64,000 nucleotides of DNA from Psychrobacter sp. DAB_AL43B (GCF_900168255.1 NZ_LT799838.1:2232001-2296000), one strand, 5' to 3'; positions 27,682 to 37,909 are shown, counted from the stretch's first letter. Program-made: numbers and translations. The notes: generated by a model from the letters alone, not told the origin.

Positions 27682-30600
27682 CTACGCCGACTCTGCCACC
27701 ATATGCTCGCTAAAATAGCGTAATAGCTCTTGGATAACCGTAACGCGCTGTTGCGGTGTTGCCAGTTTATCAGCATTCTGATAACGAATACCAGACGCCC
27801 CGTTCATACGATAGTGCTGACCATTTGCTTGAATCAGTTTAATAATGGCTAAGGCATCGACTGGTGTGTCAGGCGCAAACTCTAACGTCATGCTATTGCT
27901 GTTGGCATCAATTTTATTAATCTTCAATGGTTCTGCTTGTATACGCAGTCCATGAATGGCAAATAGCTGCTTGGTTTGATCCGGCAATATACCAAAGCGA
28001 TCAATCATCTCAGTGCGGATATCGGTCAGCGCTTCTTTATCATCGGCATTACTAATACGTTTATAAAATAACAAACGCTGGTGCACATCATGCAAATACT
28101 CTTCCGGTATCAACGCCGAGCTATGTAGATTAATTTCACTGGTCAGCGACAATGGTGTATTCAAATCGGGCTCTTTACCAGCTTTGATCGCCTTAGTAGC
28201 ACGCTCAAGCATATCCATATATAAGCTAAAACCAATTGCTTGCATATTACCACTTTGCTGCTTGCCCAGTATCTCACCGGCTCCGCGAATCTCTAAATCC
28301 TCACTAGCCAGCATAAAACCTGCACCCAGTGTGTTAGCGCGCTCAATAGCATGCAACCGACGTTTGGCATCGCCTTTAAGACCTTTAATAGAGGGTACTA
28401 GCAGGTAGCAATAAGCTTGATGATGACTACGACCGACACGACCACGTAACTGATGCAGCTGAGCAAGACCAAACTTGTCAGCGCGCTCAATAATGATGGT
28501 ATTGGCATTCGGTACATCAATGCCCGTTTCAATAATCGTCGAACAAATCAGCACGTTAAATTTTTTATGATAAAACTGCTGCATCACTTGTTCGAGTTGG
28601 CGCTCTTGCATCTGTCCATGCGCAACCCCTACCCGTGCTTCAGGAACCAGCTCGCGAATCGTCTCTGCCATACGCTCAATACTGGCGACATCATTATGTA
28701 ATAGATATACCTGCCCACCACGCAATAGCTCACGCAAAATAGCTTCTTTCATCAGTGCTTCTGTCTTTTGCATGACAAAGGTTTTAATCGCCAGTCGGCG
28801 GGCGGGTGGCGTGGCAATAATCGACATATCACGCATACCTGATAGCGCCATATTAAGCGTTCTAGGGATTGGCGTCGCCGTCATCGACATACTGTCCACA
28901 TCGGTCTGAATGGCCTTGATACGCTCTTTATGACGCACACCAAAGCGGTGTTCTTCATCGACAATCATCAAGCCTAGATTAGAAAACTTCACATCCGGTT
29001 GCAATAACTTATGAGTCCCAATAACGATATCAACCTTGCCATCTGCAAGATCTGTCAGAACAGTTTCTTGATGTTTTTTACCGCCAAAGCGCGATAGTGT
29101 TTCGATACGTATTGGCCAATCAGCAAAGCGATCGCGGAAATTATCTTCATGCTGACCCGCTAGCAATGTCGTCGGCACCAATATCGCTACTTGGTAGCCT
29201 GCACTGACCGCGATGAAAGCGGCGCGCATCGCTACTTCTGTTTTACCGAAACCAACGTCCCCGCAGATGAGACGATCCATCGGTTGGTTCTGCTTCATAT
29301 CTTCCATAACCGCATGAATAGCATTAGCTTGGTCAGGGGTTTCTTCAAAGGCAAACTGACTGGCAAATAGCTCATATTGCGAGATATCTATTTTGAAATG
29401 AATACCAACTTTGGCTTCGCGCCGTGCTTGCATATTAAGGAGCTCAGCCGCGACATCATGGATTTGCTCCAATGCTTTTTGCTTAGCCTTGTCCCATTTC
29501 CCGCTACCAATTTTGTGCAGCGGCGCAAGTGCTGGGTCACCGCCACTATAACGATTAATCATTTGCAAATTGGCTACTGGCACATAAATGCTGGCATCAT
29601 CGGCATATTTTAAGTGAATAAACTCTTGCTCACCGTCACCAACGTCCAAGGTAATCAGTCCATGATAGCGACCAATACCATGCTCGATATGAACAACTGG
29701 GCTGCCTTCGGTTATTTCAGTAACGCTTTTAACCAAGAACTCTTCTGATACACCACTTTGTCGGCGACGGCGCGTTTGCAATACTTGCCGACCAAATAGC
29801 TGCGTTTCACTAATCAGCACCAAGCGCTCAGGCACATAAACGCCACGCTCAATGGGCGCAACGGTTAAACCGACCTGTGGCAACTTGTTATCTTTAAAAG
29901 CATTTATCTTATCTGCTGCTAAAAACTCTTCAAAGCTATCATAGGCTTTGATATCGATTTTACCTTTAAACAGCTCAATGAGAATCTCGCGGCGACCCGC
30001 AGTTTCAGCGACCACCAATACCGGTGTCGACGTTTGTGCTTGTATGGCTAAAAAATCTAGCAGCTCAGTCAAAGGCTCTGCTTTTTGATGATTCACTGAT
30101 AACTGCGGCGGTGCTAGAGCGGTAAGTGTTACCAAGCCTTGTTGCTTAGCCGAGGTGGAAGTAGCGGTTAATGCTGGATTTGGTGTTACGCCATCTTCAT
30201 CAATAGTCGCCACATCGGTCATCGTTGCCAGCTCATTACGCGCACTCAGAATAATGCGTGGATAATGATTGAGATGCTCATTGAGGGTATTCGATAATAA
30301 GTACAGCAACTCAGGTGCGACGATGGGCTTATCAATATCATGACGACGCTCTTCATAGCGGCGCTGGATTTGTGACCAATAATCTACCTGTTTTTCGTTA
30401 ATTAGTTCATCAATAATAAACAGTGCATCATCTGGTAAATAGGAGAATAAACTACTTTCTGACTCCCAAGCCTTTAAATCAAAAAATAATGGCTGATAGT
30501 ATTCTAATCCACTGCTAGCAATACCTGCCATCACATCTTTATGCAGCTCAAACTTACGGCTACTGGCATTAGGAAACATCGCGGCAAAATTGGTCCGAAA

Positions 30601-31401
30601 AGTCTCGCGTCCTTCGTCGAGTGGAAACTCTTTCGCTGGTAATATTTGAAATTGCTGAATAGGCTTTGAGATATCCGGTAGTTTGTGCAGTAGCGACAGT
30701 GATTCCTTGCCCATGCTACTATCATTACCACTCATCATTGCTTTAAGATCATCAACGGTCAAAGTACGCTGGGTCTGCGGATTAAAAAACCGAATGGTTT
30801 CAATTTCGTCATCGAATAAGTCCAAACGTAGCGGAAACGGCTGACCCATCGCAAAGATATCGATGATACTACCACGTACGGCAAATTCACCCGGCTCAAA
30901 GACATTTTCAACCGCTCGGTAACCTGCTTTTGCAAGTAGTTCACGCTGGGTGCTGATATCGAATTGATCACCCACACTCAAATCAAAATGCTGGCCGATC
31001 AGCCAACTTGGCGGTGCCACTCGATGCATCAGCGCCTGTACTGATATCAGCAACACGCCTGAGGTTGGCATATCCGTCAGCAGGTTAATGCGCTCGCTCA
31101 CGATGTCTTGATGCGGTGACAGCTCATCGTACGTCAGCGTCTCCCAATCGGGAAATACATAGGCATCGACCCCGCAAAACGCCAATTCCGTCTCTATTTG
31201 ATTGAGCTGATTTTGGTCGCGTGTCACCACGACTTTGAGGCGGTCAGCAACATTCCATATCGGAGCCTGAATCAAACTTGCCAGCCATAAACTACTGACT
31301 GCACCATGCACAGGTGCTAGCCAACGCCGCTGAGCGTTTTGGATAGGGAATAACTGCTGGTTAATAGGGTCAAAGGCGTCAGTCAAAGCAGTGATAGGCA
31401 T
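27682..31401 (-). CDS. mfd: Transcription-repair coupling factor Mfd
   Basis: DNA translocase that removes RNA polymerase stalled at lesions and recruits UvrA. Domains in order: a UvrB-like N-terminal region, the CarD-type RNAP-interaction domain (SPVVHIEHGIGRYHGL), the RecG-like helicase with ICGDVGFGKTEVAMRAA and DEEHRFG, motif GRVGRSHHQAYCYLL and the TRCF C-terminal domain. ATG 31401 gives 1239 residues versus about 1148 in E. coli; an in-frame TTG at 31416 adds five codons. Neither has a strong ribosome-binding site. The length excess appears to lie in the linker between the UvrB-like part and the RNAP domain, around a Thr/Ala-rich stretch. Confidence 0.97.
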   Translation of the reverse strand: MPITALTDAFDPINQQLFPIQNAQRRWLAPVHGAVSSLWLASLIQAPIWNVADRLKVVVTRDQNQLNQIETELAFCGVDAYVFPDWETLTYDELSPHQDIVSERINLLTDMPTSGVLLISVQALMHRVAPPSWLIGQHFDLSVGDQFDISTQRELLAKAGYRAVENVFEPGEFAVRGSIIDIFAMGQPFPLRLDLFDDEIETIRFFNPQTQRTLTVDDLKAMMSGNDSSMGKESLSLLHKLPDISKPIQQFQILPAKEFPLDEGRETFRTNFAAMFPNASSRKFELHKDVMAGIASSGLEYYQPLFFDLKAWESESSLFSYLPDDALFIIDELINEKQVDYWSQIQRRYEERRHDIDKPIVAPELLYLLSNTLNEHLNHYPRIILSARNELATMTDVATIDEDGVTPNPALTATSTSAKQQGLVTLTALAPPQLSVNHQKAEPLTELLDFLAIQAQTSTPVLVVAETAGRREILIELFKGKIDIKAYDSFEEFLAADKINAFKDNKLPQVGLTVAPIERGVYVPERLVLISETQLFGRQVLQTRRRRQSGVSEEFLVKSVTEITEGSPVVHIEHGIGRYHGLITLDVGDGEQEFIHLKYADDASIYVPVANLQMINRYSGGDPALAPLHKIGSGKWDKAKQKALEQIHDVAAELLNMQARREAKVGIHFKIDISQYELFASQFAFEETPDQANAIHAVMEDMKQNQPMDRLICGDVGFGKTEVAMRAAFIAVSAGYQVAILVPTTLLAGQHEDNFRDRFADWPIRIETLSRFGGKKHQETVLTDLADGKVDIVIGTHKLLQPDVKFSNLGLMIVDEEHRFGVRHKERIKAIQTDVDSMSMTATPIPRTLNMALSGMRDMSIIATPPARRLAIKTFVMQKTEALMKEAILRELLRGGQVYLLHNDVASIERMAETIRELVPEARVGVAHGQMQERQLEQVMQQFYHKKFNVLICSTIIETGIDVPNANTIIIERADKFGLAQLHQLRGRVGRSHHQAYCYLLVPSIKGLKGDAKRRLHAIERANTLGAGFMLASEDLEIRGAGEILGKQQSGNMQAIGFSLYMDMLERATKAIKAGKEPDLNTPLSLTSEINLHSSALIPEEYLHDVHQRLLFYKRISNADDKEALTDIRTEMIDRFGILPDQTKQLFAIHGLRIQAEPLKINKIDANSNSMTLEFAPDTPVDALAIIKLIQANGQHYRMNGASGIRYQNADKLATPQQRVTVIQELLRYFSEHMVAESA

Positions 31402-31566
31402 AGAGAATAGGATCAAAGTTAAAAGTCAGAAGGCTATTATACGAACATTTAAGCAATTACCAAAATTTATGCCGTAACGGTTTGTCACTCTAGTAGTTAC
31501 TCAGAATAAAATAACCAATAAACACATAAGAAACAAACTTTTAGTCCTAAAAATATTCATTAAACA

Positions 31567-31597
31567 CAAAAATCCCAGCTTAGAAGCTGAGATTTTT
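31567..31597 (-). terminator. rraA terminator
   Basis: CAGCTT / AAGCTG core (31576-31581 with 31584-31589) extended to AAAAATC / GATTTTT across one mismatch. The minus-strand side ends in a U run. Confidence 0.7.
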
Positions 31598-31675
31598 AAT
31601 ATGTGTTTATCTTAGTTTTTAAGTGCTTAGTAAACTTCAAATTTCAACAAAAAGCTATGGCATAAAAAGCTATTG

Positions 31676-32209
31676 TTATATTAGCGGTTTATCACTAGCG
31701 ATAATGCCATTATTATCTGCATAGATAAACATACCAGAGTTCAAAGTTAGGTCACCAAAACTAATTTCAATATCAGTCTGTCCTTCATCGCGGCGATTTG
31801 ACTTACGCGGGATACAGCCAAGCGCCATTACCCCAAGCTCCATCTGCGCCATATCATCAACGTCACGAACACAGCCATAGACCACTACTCCAGCCCAACT
31901 ATTATCTATCGCTGACTGAGCAATCATATCGCCTAACAGCGCGCAACGCATCGAGCCACCACCATCTACGACTAATAGTTTACCGTCACCATTTTGATCT
32001 TTACCATCGCTGTTGAGCAGTGATTTGACGCGGCTATTATCTTCAAAGCATTTTACCGTCACAATTTCACCGCAAAACCTGTCCTTGCCGCCAAAACTAT
32101 AAAAAGACTTGCCTTCGATATTGGGCAAACAAACCTGTGATTCAGGGTTGGCATCTAATAAATCACAAGTCACAAAATTTTCTCTATTCATCGTTGCTGA
32201 TTCTGGCAT
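31676..32209 (-). CDS. rraA: RraA-family regulator of ribonuclease E
   Basis: 177 residues. LLVVDGGGSMRCALLGDMIA, GVVVYGCVRDVDD and a late DLTLNSGMFIYADNNGII are the RraA signature. The protein binds and inhibits RNase E in E. coli; the fold is related to old annotations as a menaquinone methyltransferase, which are wrong. AAGGAG lies 7 bases before the ATG at 32209, which settles the start. Confidence 0.93.
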   Translation of the reverse strand: MPESATMNRENFVTCDLLDANPESQVCLPNIEGKSFYSFGGKDRFCGEIVTVKCFEDNSRVKSLLNSDGKDQNGDGKLLVVDGGGSMRCALLGDMIAQSAIDNSWAGVVVYGCVRDVDDMAQMELGVMALGCIPRKSNRRDEGQTDIEISFGDLTLNSGMFIYADNNGIIASDKPLI

Positions 32210-32320
32210 GGTCAGACTCCTTGTCTTTAATGGTTAAATTATTTTTATTTATCACTTCATTAGAATACTTAGGCTATTTGATATTTCAAATCAATCATAA
32301 AATAAAAGCTCGTTTACAGC

Positions 32321-33022
32321 TTAATGCTTTACTCGAGTCATCGCAAGCATCTGTTTATTTTCGATAATCTCAGTGGTTTTGACTACTGGTTCGCTGCGAT
32401 ACTTACTACGGTGATAGATATCATGCGCGCTCATTGCCATAGCACTAGCGACACGCTTAGCAGAAATAGGATGCAGTGATAATGACTCTGATACTAAAGG
32501 TGAGATAAACTGAAAAGCCTTTTGACCGATACTTTCAAGTGGCCGACCTTTGTGTTTGCCAAGTAATAATGAAGGACGAAAAACAACCAACTGCGCAAAA
32601 CCTAACCCCATAATAGATTGCTCAGTTTCAGCTTTTACCCGATTGTACAAAAAGCGACTATTGATATCAGCATTCATTGAAGATAATAAAAAGAAGTTTT
32701 CAACGCCTTTATCTTGGCAAAGCGTAGCGAACGTTACATTATAATGATGGTCTACTTTTCGAAAGGCTTCGTCACTACCAGCCTGCTTTTTTGTGGTACC
32801 AAGGCAGCTAAAAGCATCGGTCTTTCGATCAACGCCAACGCTGGCGAATATTTCAGCTAGGTTGTCAAAATCATTGACCTGATAAAAGCGCATGCTGGCA
32901 TTAATGTAGCGTGGCGGACGCCGTGCAATCACAGTTAACGTGTCATAAAGCTCACTAAGCTGCTTAACAAGATGCTGCCCTACCAGTCCTGTCGCACCAA
33001 TTACAATTGCTTTTCGCTGCAT
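32321..33022 (-). CDS. NAD(P)-binding Rossmann-fold protein (HTATIP2-like)
   Basis: 233 residues. The N-terminal GATGLVGQHLVKQL is the nucleotide-binding glycine motif of atypical short-chain dehydrogenases. FFLLSSMNAD, Y..VKAETEQ and VFRPSLLLGKHKGRP follow the arrangement of HTATIP2/YbjT-like NAD(P)H-binding proteins. The YxxxK pair is present as YNRVK. Substrate unknown. A GGACAGG sequence precedes the ATG. Confidence 0.8.
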   Translation of the reverse strand: MQRKAIVIGATGLVGQHLVKQLSELYDTLTVIARRPPRYINASMRFYQVNDFDNLAEIFASVGVDRKTDAFSCLGTTKKQAGSDEAFRKVDHHYNVTFATLCQDKGVENFFLLSSMNADINSRFLYNRVKAETEQSIMGLGFAQLVVFRPSLLLGKHKGRPLESIGQKAFQFISPLVSESLSLHPISAKRVASAMAMSAHDIYHRSKYRSEPVVKTTEIIENKQMLAMTRVKH

Positions 33023-33521
33023 ATCCTGTCCATTTATATAGTGTGGGAAGATTTATGATGATGGAAAATGTGATGCTTGAAAGACCATCTCCAAAGCTTT
33101 TCACCTTAGTATCATACCTAAATTAATGGATAACTGAGGTTATTATGCAGCATTTATTGTAAGAGATTTTATCAGCTACGGAGTTTATTAGGCCAATAAT
33201 CATGAAGGACGCCTTAGTAGACCTCGAATAAATACCCAAAAAAACCAATCATCCATACAACAGCGTAACTTCTTTAAGCATTAATCATCAAATATATTGT
33301 TCTAAGCGTGATAATTTGCTAAGATAACCGGCTTTACACGTCAACGCTGTTTAATTATTCCAAACAGCCATGGCGCTTGCGATGATCTATTGGTATTAGA
33401 TAGTTTAATATTAGACATCGACATCATGTTTGACGAGACGGCTGCTCGTCACCGATGATGGTTAAACCTATTACTGTAATCCACATTCATATTATTATCT
33501 GTCTTTATCAAGGAGATTCGC
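33023..33521. other. Divergent region and rpsT leader
   Basis: 499 bases between a minus-strand gene and rpsT. I see no gene. The notable element is the two-tier hairpin at 33422-33460, about 60 bases before the rpsT start. A TTTACA at 33333-33338 may belong to the rpsT promoter, but its -10 is poor. Confidence 0.45.
33422..33460 (+). promoter_or_regulatory. Structured element in the rpsT 5' leader
   Basis: CATCAT / ATGATG (33422-33427 with 33455-33460) enclose GACGAG / CTCGTC (33432-33437 with 33445-33450), separated by a symmetric 4x4 internal loop, with a 7-base apical loop. No T run follows, so it is not a terminator. It could be an S20 autoregulatory target. Confidence 0.45.
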
Positions 33522-33788
33522 GTGGCTAATACTGCACAAGCTCGTAAACGCGCCCGTCAAAACACCAAACGTCGTCAGAACTCTGCGTCACAACGCTCTA
33601 TGGTTCGTACTTATTTGAAACGTGTTGATGCGGCAATCGCAGCTAAAGATTATGACGCGGCTACCGAAGCTTACAAAAAAGCGGTACCGGTTCTTGATCG
33701 TATGGCTGACAAAGGTATTATTCATAAGAATAAAGCTGCTCGTCGTAAGAGCCGCCTAAACAAAACAATCAAAGGCTTACAAGCTTAA
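33522..33788 (+). CDS. rpsT: 30S ribosomal protein S20
   Basis: Primary 16S rRNA-binding protein of 88 residues. [20 protein letters not shown] and the C-terminal [18 protein letters not shown] are diagnostic. The start codon is GTG at 33522 with AAGGAG 6 bases upstream. E. coli rpsT also uses a non-AUG start (UUG), which weakens translation and enables feedback control; the same logic may apply here. Confidence 0.98.
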   Translation: MANTAQARKRARQNTKRRQNSASQRSMVRTYLKRVDAAIAAKDYDAATEAYKKAVPVLDRMADKGIIHKNKAARRKSRLNKTIKGLQA

Positions 33789-33834
33789 GATTTATAACGT
33801 TTAGACCGCATCGCGCTTTATAGCATGATGACTA

Positions 33835-33876
33835 AAACCTTGTCACTGGTTCTAATACTGGGGCAAGGTTTTTTTA
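33835..33876 (+). terminator. rpsT terminator
   Basis: AAAACCTTG (33835-33843) pairs with CAAGGTTTT (33865-33873), then more T residues. The 21-base loop is long but may fold further. Confidence 0.7.
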
Positions 33877-33914
33877 TGCCTGTTTAAAAACATTCAATTC
33901 ATAACAAAAAGTAT

Positions 33915-34751
33915 TTATATCCATTTTACTTCTGGTGGTAATAACAGTTTGCTTGGATGGAATCCTGCAGCGCGATAGCCATCTAACAAGGTATGGATCG
34001 GGCGCACATAAACTTCGCCGCGCCAGACAAAATGCGCACTTGCTTGCTCAAACGGTTTGTCATCAAACCACAAAAATACCCCCTCCATCATCTTTGGCCA
34101 GTCGTTCCAATCAATCTCTACCACATCGAACATCACCGCTAAAAATGCAGATAGCAAGGTATCATGACTGACGGCCAGCATAAGATGCCCATGCTGCGGC
34201 TGATTTTGATAAAAAAGCGATAAAATATCGAGACCACCTTGATAGGCGTTTTTGGTACCTTCAAGATTGCCCTGTAAGAATCGATTGATAAAGTTTAGGA
34301 CGCCAATTTCTTTAAATATTGGATTGGCAATGTCAGGCTCAGTCACTAGGCTACCAGGTTCAACCAATAATGACTGGTGCGAGATATCTCGGCGCAGCCC
34401 TGCCCCTTCTTGCATCAACTGCGCGGTATCGATACAGCGACCAATCGGACTTGAAATGCTATCGACATCGAGTGAATATGGCAGATGCCCTGATAACCAA
34501 CGACCCCAAGACTTTGCTAATACGCGGCCTTTGGGTGTTAGTGGTAGCTGATAACTGGCAAAGCCATTACCATCAGAGCGCTCGCGTAGAGAGTGTCTGG
34601 TAAATAAGATCAGTCGCTTATCTTCAGGCAATAAGCTCACCGAAGAAATCATACTATCAGGTAGGTGTGAAGGCGCTGGCGCACTTGGAGTATGACTTGC
34701 AAGCGTCTCAGCGGATAGTTTCGACAAAGTATCATTAGTATTTTTGCTCAT
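33915..34751 (-). CDS. Histidine phosphatase superfamily protein
   Basis: About 278 residues. Catalytic motif RHS in ILFTRHSLRER (the common form is RHG), then QLPLTPKGRVLAKSWG and the second-half SHDT motif. The EGVFLWF stretch and closing residues are conserved in a Moraxellaceae/Pseudomonas set of unknown substrate. The N-terminal 40 residues are polar and Ser/Pro-rich. The ATG at 34751 is preferred over an in-frame TTG at 34790. Confidence 0.78.
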   Translation of the reverse strand: MSKNTNDTLSKLSAETLASHTPSAPAPSHLPDSMISSVSLLPEDKRLILFTRHSLRERSDGNGFASYQLPLTPKGRVLAKSWGRWLSGHLPYSLDVDSISSPIGRCIDTAQLMQEGAGLRRDISHQSLLVEPGSLVTEPDIANPIFKEIGVLNFINRFLQGNLEGTKNAYQGGLDILSLFYQNQPQHGHLMLAVSHDTLLSAFLAVMFDVVEIDWNDWPKMMEGVFLWFDDKPFEQASAHFVWRGEVYVRPIHTLLDGYRAAGFHPSKLLLPPEVKWI

Positions 34752-34928
34752 GGTAGCAAGCGTAGCAGATTTTTTGACAAGAATGAACAAAATACAAAGC
34801 CAGTTGCAATATAAGCTACCATTACTATAACTAGGTGTGCTCGGAGAAATATGGTCAGAGAAGTGTGGTCAGTATCGGAAACTCGATTATGCTAATAGCA
34901 GAAATTTTTTATCACTATTAAACCCTCT

Positions 34929-35726
34929 CTAATCGATATCGACCACTTTGTCCCATGCAAACGCCAACGCCGTACTACTGACCTCGTTAGGGTAAGCTCT
35001 TGGATTCACAATCACCCGCGTCTTACCAATACGGTAATCAAATGCTTCATGCGTATGTCCATGTATCCATAGCGTCGGTGCCCAATCTTCATGCATCCAG
35101 CTCGATAAATCACTGACAAACGCCGCATTGCTCGGCAGCTCAGCATATTTCTCAGACACTGATAACGGGCTAATACTATGATGACTCATCACCACGGTTT
35201 TTTTACCCAAGTCCTTAGCGGTTATTAGTGCCTGCTGGAGCCATTGCCGTTGTACCGCATGGATTTGCATCGATACTTCAGGTGAAAATAGCTCGCTACC
35301 TGCATAAATCTGTTTGTAGTCACGCATAAAACGTGAAGCCGCCGCCATGGTATCTTCGTTGGCTTGATATTGATAGTCCGTCCATAGCGTACAGCCTAAG
35401 ATACGCATATCACCAATATCAATATGCTGGCATTGCAGAAATCGAACGCCTTGCTTCGACTCCATATTATAGTTATCCCAAGTGGCTAACTTTTTATCAA
35501 AATGTAGCACATCTTCATTGAAGTATTCATGGTTGCCCGCGATAGTGATTAGAGGCACTTGTAAACGCGCTGCTTGCTCTTGTAGCCATAGCATACCACT
35601 ATCGCTATTTGCGGTGTCTCCCGCTACTAGCACCATATCTGCGTCAGTCTTAGGAATGTGTCCCATCGGATGCGACTGACGAGCATAACTGTCAATATGT
35701 AAGTCACTCAAAATCTGTAATTTCAT
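34929..35726 (-). CDS. Calcineurin-like metallophosphoesterase
   Basis: 265 residues. All metal motifs of the superfamily are present: SDLHID near the start, VLVAGDTANSD, GNHEYF, MSHHSISP and WIHGHTHEAFDY, with PRAYPNE near the end. Substrate unknown. The start at 35726 places MKLQILSDLHID at the N-terminus as in relatives; 11 upstream in-frame codons beginning with TTG are rejected. Confidence 0.87.
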   Translation of the reverse strand: MKLQILSDLHIDSYARQSHPMGHIPKTDADMVLVAGDTANSDSGMLWLQEQAARLQVPLITIAGNHEYFNEDVLHFDKKLATWDNYNMESKQGVRFLQCQHIDIGDMRILGCTLWTDYQYQANEDTMAAASRFMRDYKQIYAGSELFSPEVSMQIHAVQRQWLQQALITAKDLGKKTVVMSHHSISPLSVSEKYAELPSNAAFVSDLSSWMHEDWAPTLWIHGHTHEAFDYRIGKTRVIVNPRAYPNEVSSTALAFAWDKVVDID

Positions 35727-35883
35727 ATGATCCAATATTATCAATAATGTGATTTCCAAAAGCGAGTGTAAAAGCTACCTCTAGTAGACTGAGCAAGTTT
35801 GAACAGCCAGTCATACTTTTTTGGAGTTGGTATGAGCATAAATCTAATTAGTTTAGCACCTTTTCACCGACTGGCAAAAAGTA

Positions 35884-35911
35884 AAAAGACAGCGGTTTAG
35901 GCTGTCTTTTT
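35884..35911. terminator. Terminator after pyrF
   Basis: AAAAGACAGC (35884-35893) pairs perfectly with GCTGTCTTTT (35901-35910), 7-base loop, with A and T tails. On the minus strand it follows the pyrF stop by about 50 bases. Confidence 0.8.
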
Positions 35912-35963
35912 AAATAACTTTATCTCAAAAACCTTACTTTTTATTAAATTGTTAAATCTATTA

Positions 35964-36662
35964 CTAAATACTTTGGAGAATCTTTTGCAGTTTAGTAGCA
36001 GGATCTGTGGCTTGGGTAATTGAGCGCCCAATCACCAAGTAATCAGAGCCATCACTTAACGCTTGTTTCGGTGTACAAATACGTTTTTGATCGTCTGTAT
36101 TGTCATCTAACAGACGAATACCAGGGGTAATCAGTTTGAAATCATGACCACATAAGGCTTTAAGCGTTTTTGCTTCCTGTGCTGAGCAAACTACGCCATC
36201 AAGACCAGCCTGCTTGGTCAATTGTGCCAATCGGCTCACTTGTGTATCCAAGCCGTCAGTGACACCCGTTTGCATAAGTGCCTCGTTGTCCATGGAAGTC
36301 AGAACGGTGACTGCAATCAATAGTGTCTCAAAATTACCGTCTAATAAACGTTGTTTTGCCAATGACATTGCTTCTAAGCCAGCGCTTGCATGAACATTAA
36401 CCATCCATACGCCAAGCTCAGCGGCAGCCAATACTGCCTGTGCGGTAGTATTAGGAATATCATGGAATTTTAAGTCTAAAAACACTTCAAAATGACGCTG
36501 ATGTAACGCCTTGACTATCTCAGGACCACAGCGAGTAAACAGCTCTTTACCTACTTTTAATCGACATAATGCCGGATCTAATTGGTCAGCTAGCGCAAGA
36601 GAGGCATCTTTCGTCATGTTGTCTAATGCGACGATGACTGGAGAATTGATTGCATTATTCAT
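35964..36662 (-). CDS. pyrF: Orotidine 5'-phosphate decarboxylase
   Basis: Makes UMP from OMP. The catalytic Asp-Lys array is in [16 protein letters not shown], with VALDNM at the N-terminus and ITPGIRLL plus [10 protein letters not shown] for phosphate binding. The 232 residues match the family. It follows lapA directly, at 69 bases; in E. coli lapB lies between the two. Confidence 0.97.
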   Translation of the reverse strand: MNNAINSPVIVALDNMTKDASLALADQLDPALCRLKVGKELFTRCGPEIVKALHQRHFEVFLDLKFHDIPNTTAQAVLAAAELGVWMVNVHASAGLEAMSLAKQRLLDGNFETLLIAVTVLTSMDNEALMQTGVTDGLDTQVSRLAQLTKQAGLDGVVCSAQEAKTLKALCGHDFKLITPGIRLLDDNTDDQKRICTPKQALSDGSDYLVIGRSITQATDPATKLQKILQSI

Positions 36663-36731
36663 AGTTATGGCACTTTATGTCAGATTTATCAAATTACGTA
36701 TAAAAATTATCAGCAAAAACACATCATTTAA

Positions 36732-37142
36732 TCAATAATCTCGCTTTTGCTTGGTTAAGCTTGTACCTTCGTCCAAATGGTCTGCTGTCGCATCTTGTAC
36801 ATTGGCAGCAGTTGCACCATAGACTGCTTCTTCTACTGTTGGAGAATTGGCTTGGCGGTCAATAACGATATTGGCTTGTGTTAGCTGCTCTTGCAGGTTG
36901 GCATTCGCCTTTTGTAGACGCGAGATCTCCCACTTGTTTTGTAGGACACGAAAGATAAGTAATGCTAATAAGATACCAATCACGATACCAAGCATGAGAC
37001 AAAGTATGAGTAGCAACCCTAAATTCATCGTAGGTGCTTGTGAAAACAGTAAATTTACCCCAACGTCAGTATTGTTTGCCAATACCAAACCAAGCGAATA
37101 AGCAAAGCTCAAAAACAGTAACACGAACAATAAAAAGCGCAT
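36732..37142 (-). CDS. lapA: LapA-domain inner-membrane protein
   Basis: 136 residues with two membrane helices (about 1-22 and 40-65) and a polar heptad-like cytoplasmic tail (SRLQKANANLQEQLTQANIV). NNTDVGVNLLFSQAPTMNLGL between the helices is typical of LapA (DUF1049). In E. coli LapA works with LapB in controlling LPS synthesis and assembly. Its position after ihfB is conserved; the lapB partner is not adjacent. Confidence 0.88.
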   Translation of the reverse strand: MRFLLFVLLFLSFAYSLGLVLANNTDVGVNLLFSQAPTMNLGLLLILCLMLGIVIGILLALLIFRVLQNKWEISRLQKANANLQEQLTQANIVIDRQANSPTVEEAVYGATAANVQDATADHLDEGTSLTKQKRDY

Positions 37143-37303
37143 TAGACGTATCCTTAAGTTTTTAATAATACAAACAGTTTAACAAAAAAATTGGTCATAC
37201 TACTTGCTGATTACGTTTATATGTTACCCAGTATTCTATCTCAATAAAAATAGACTCATACTCTAGTGGTAAAATATTTTAATCTTCTAAAATATCAGTT
37301 ACT

Positions 37304-37618
37304 TTACTGACCGCTTGCAACTCTAGCATTGACCGCTTCACGTAGTGCTTTACCAGGCTTAAAATGTGGAATCGCTTTGGCAGGTACTGGTACGCTTTCA
37401 CCTGTTTTAGGATTGCGCCCCATACGTGCCCGACGATGATGGAGACAGAAACTACCAAAGCCACGCACCTCTACTCGACCATCATTGGCTAAAGTATGGG
37501 TCATCAAATTTAATATTTCGCGTACTGCGTCATCGACGATGATATCCGTCATATTGTCACAATTTGCACTCAGGTTACTAATAAATTCGGACTTGTTAAT
37601 TGGTTGCTGCATTATCAC
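37304..37618 (-). CDS. ihfB: Integration host factor beta subunit
   Basis: DNA-bending protein, dimer partner of IHF alpha. INKSEFISNL at the start, VRGFGSFCLHHRRARMGRNP with the DNA-intercalating Pro, and PHFKPGKALREAVNARV are the IHF-beta signature. Two starts are possible: GTG 37618 with AAGG 5 bases upstream, or ATG 37612 two codons later with a longer spacing. Location between rpsA and lapA agrees with ihfB elsewhere. Confidence 0.95.
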   Translation of the reverse strand: MIMQQPINKSEFISNLSANCDNMTDIIVDDAVREILNLMTHTLANDGRVEVRGFGSFCLHHRRARMGRNPKTGESVPVPAKAIPHFKPGKALREAVNARVASGQ

Positions 37619-37850
37619 GCTTGCCTTGTTGATTAATGGATAAGATGACTGTAAGTCAAGACCCTATAAATTATCAAATCATTGCTAATAAATATTGATT
37701 TAACTGTTCATATATTATGATTTGATTTTAGGTTCACATTTCGTTACTCAATGTTGCAAATGATAGCGGATATTGATGTAAATGGAAATAAGAGTTTCCC
37801 CATTTAAAAGAAATCCTCATACATTATTATGAATACCAAAATTTAATCGC

Positions 37851-37880
37851 AAAAAAAGCGACCGGAGTCGCTTTTTTTTT
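37851..37880 (-). terminator. rpsA terminator
   Basis: AAAAAGCGAC (37853-37862) pairs with GTCGCTTTTT (37867-37876), loop CGGA. It lies directly after the rpsA stop when read on the minus strand. Confidence 0.88.
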
Positions 37881-37909
37881 ATATTATAATACGATCAACA
37901 GTATATCGT

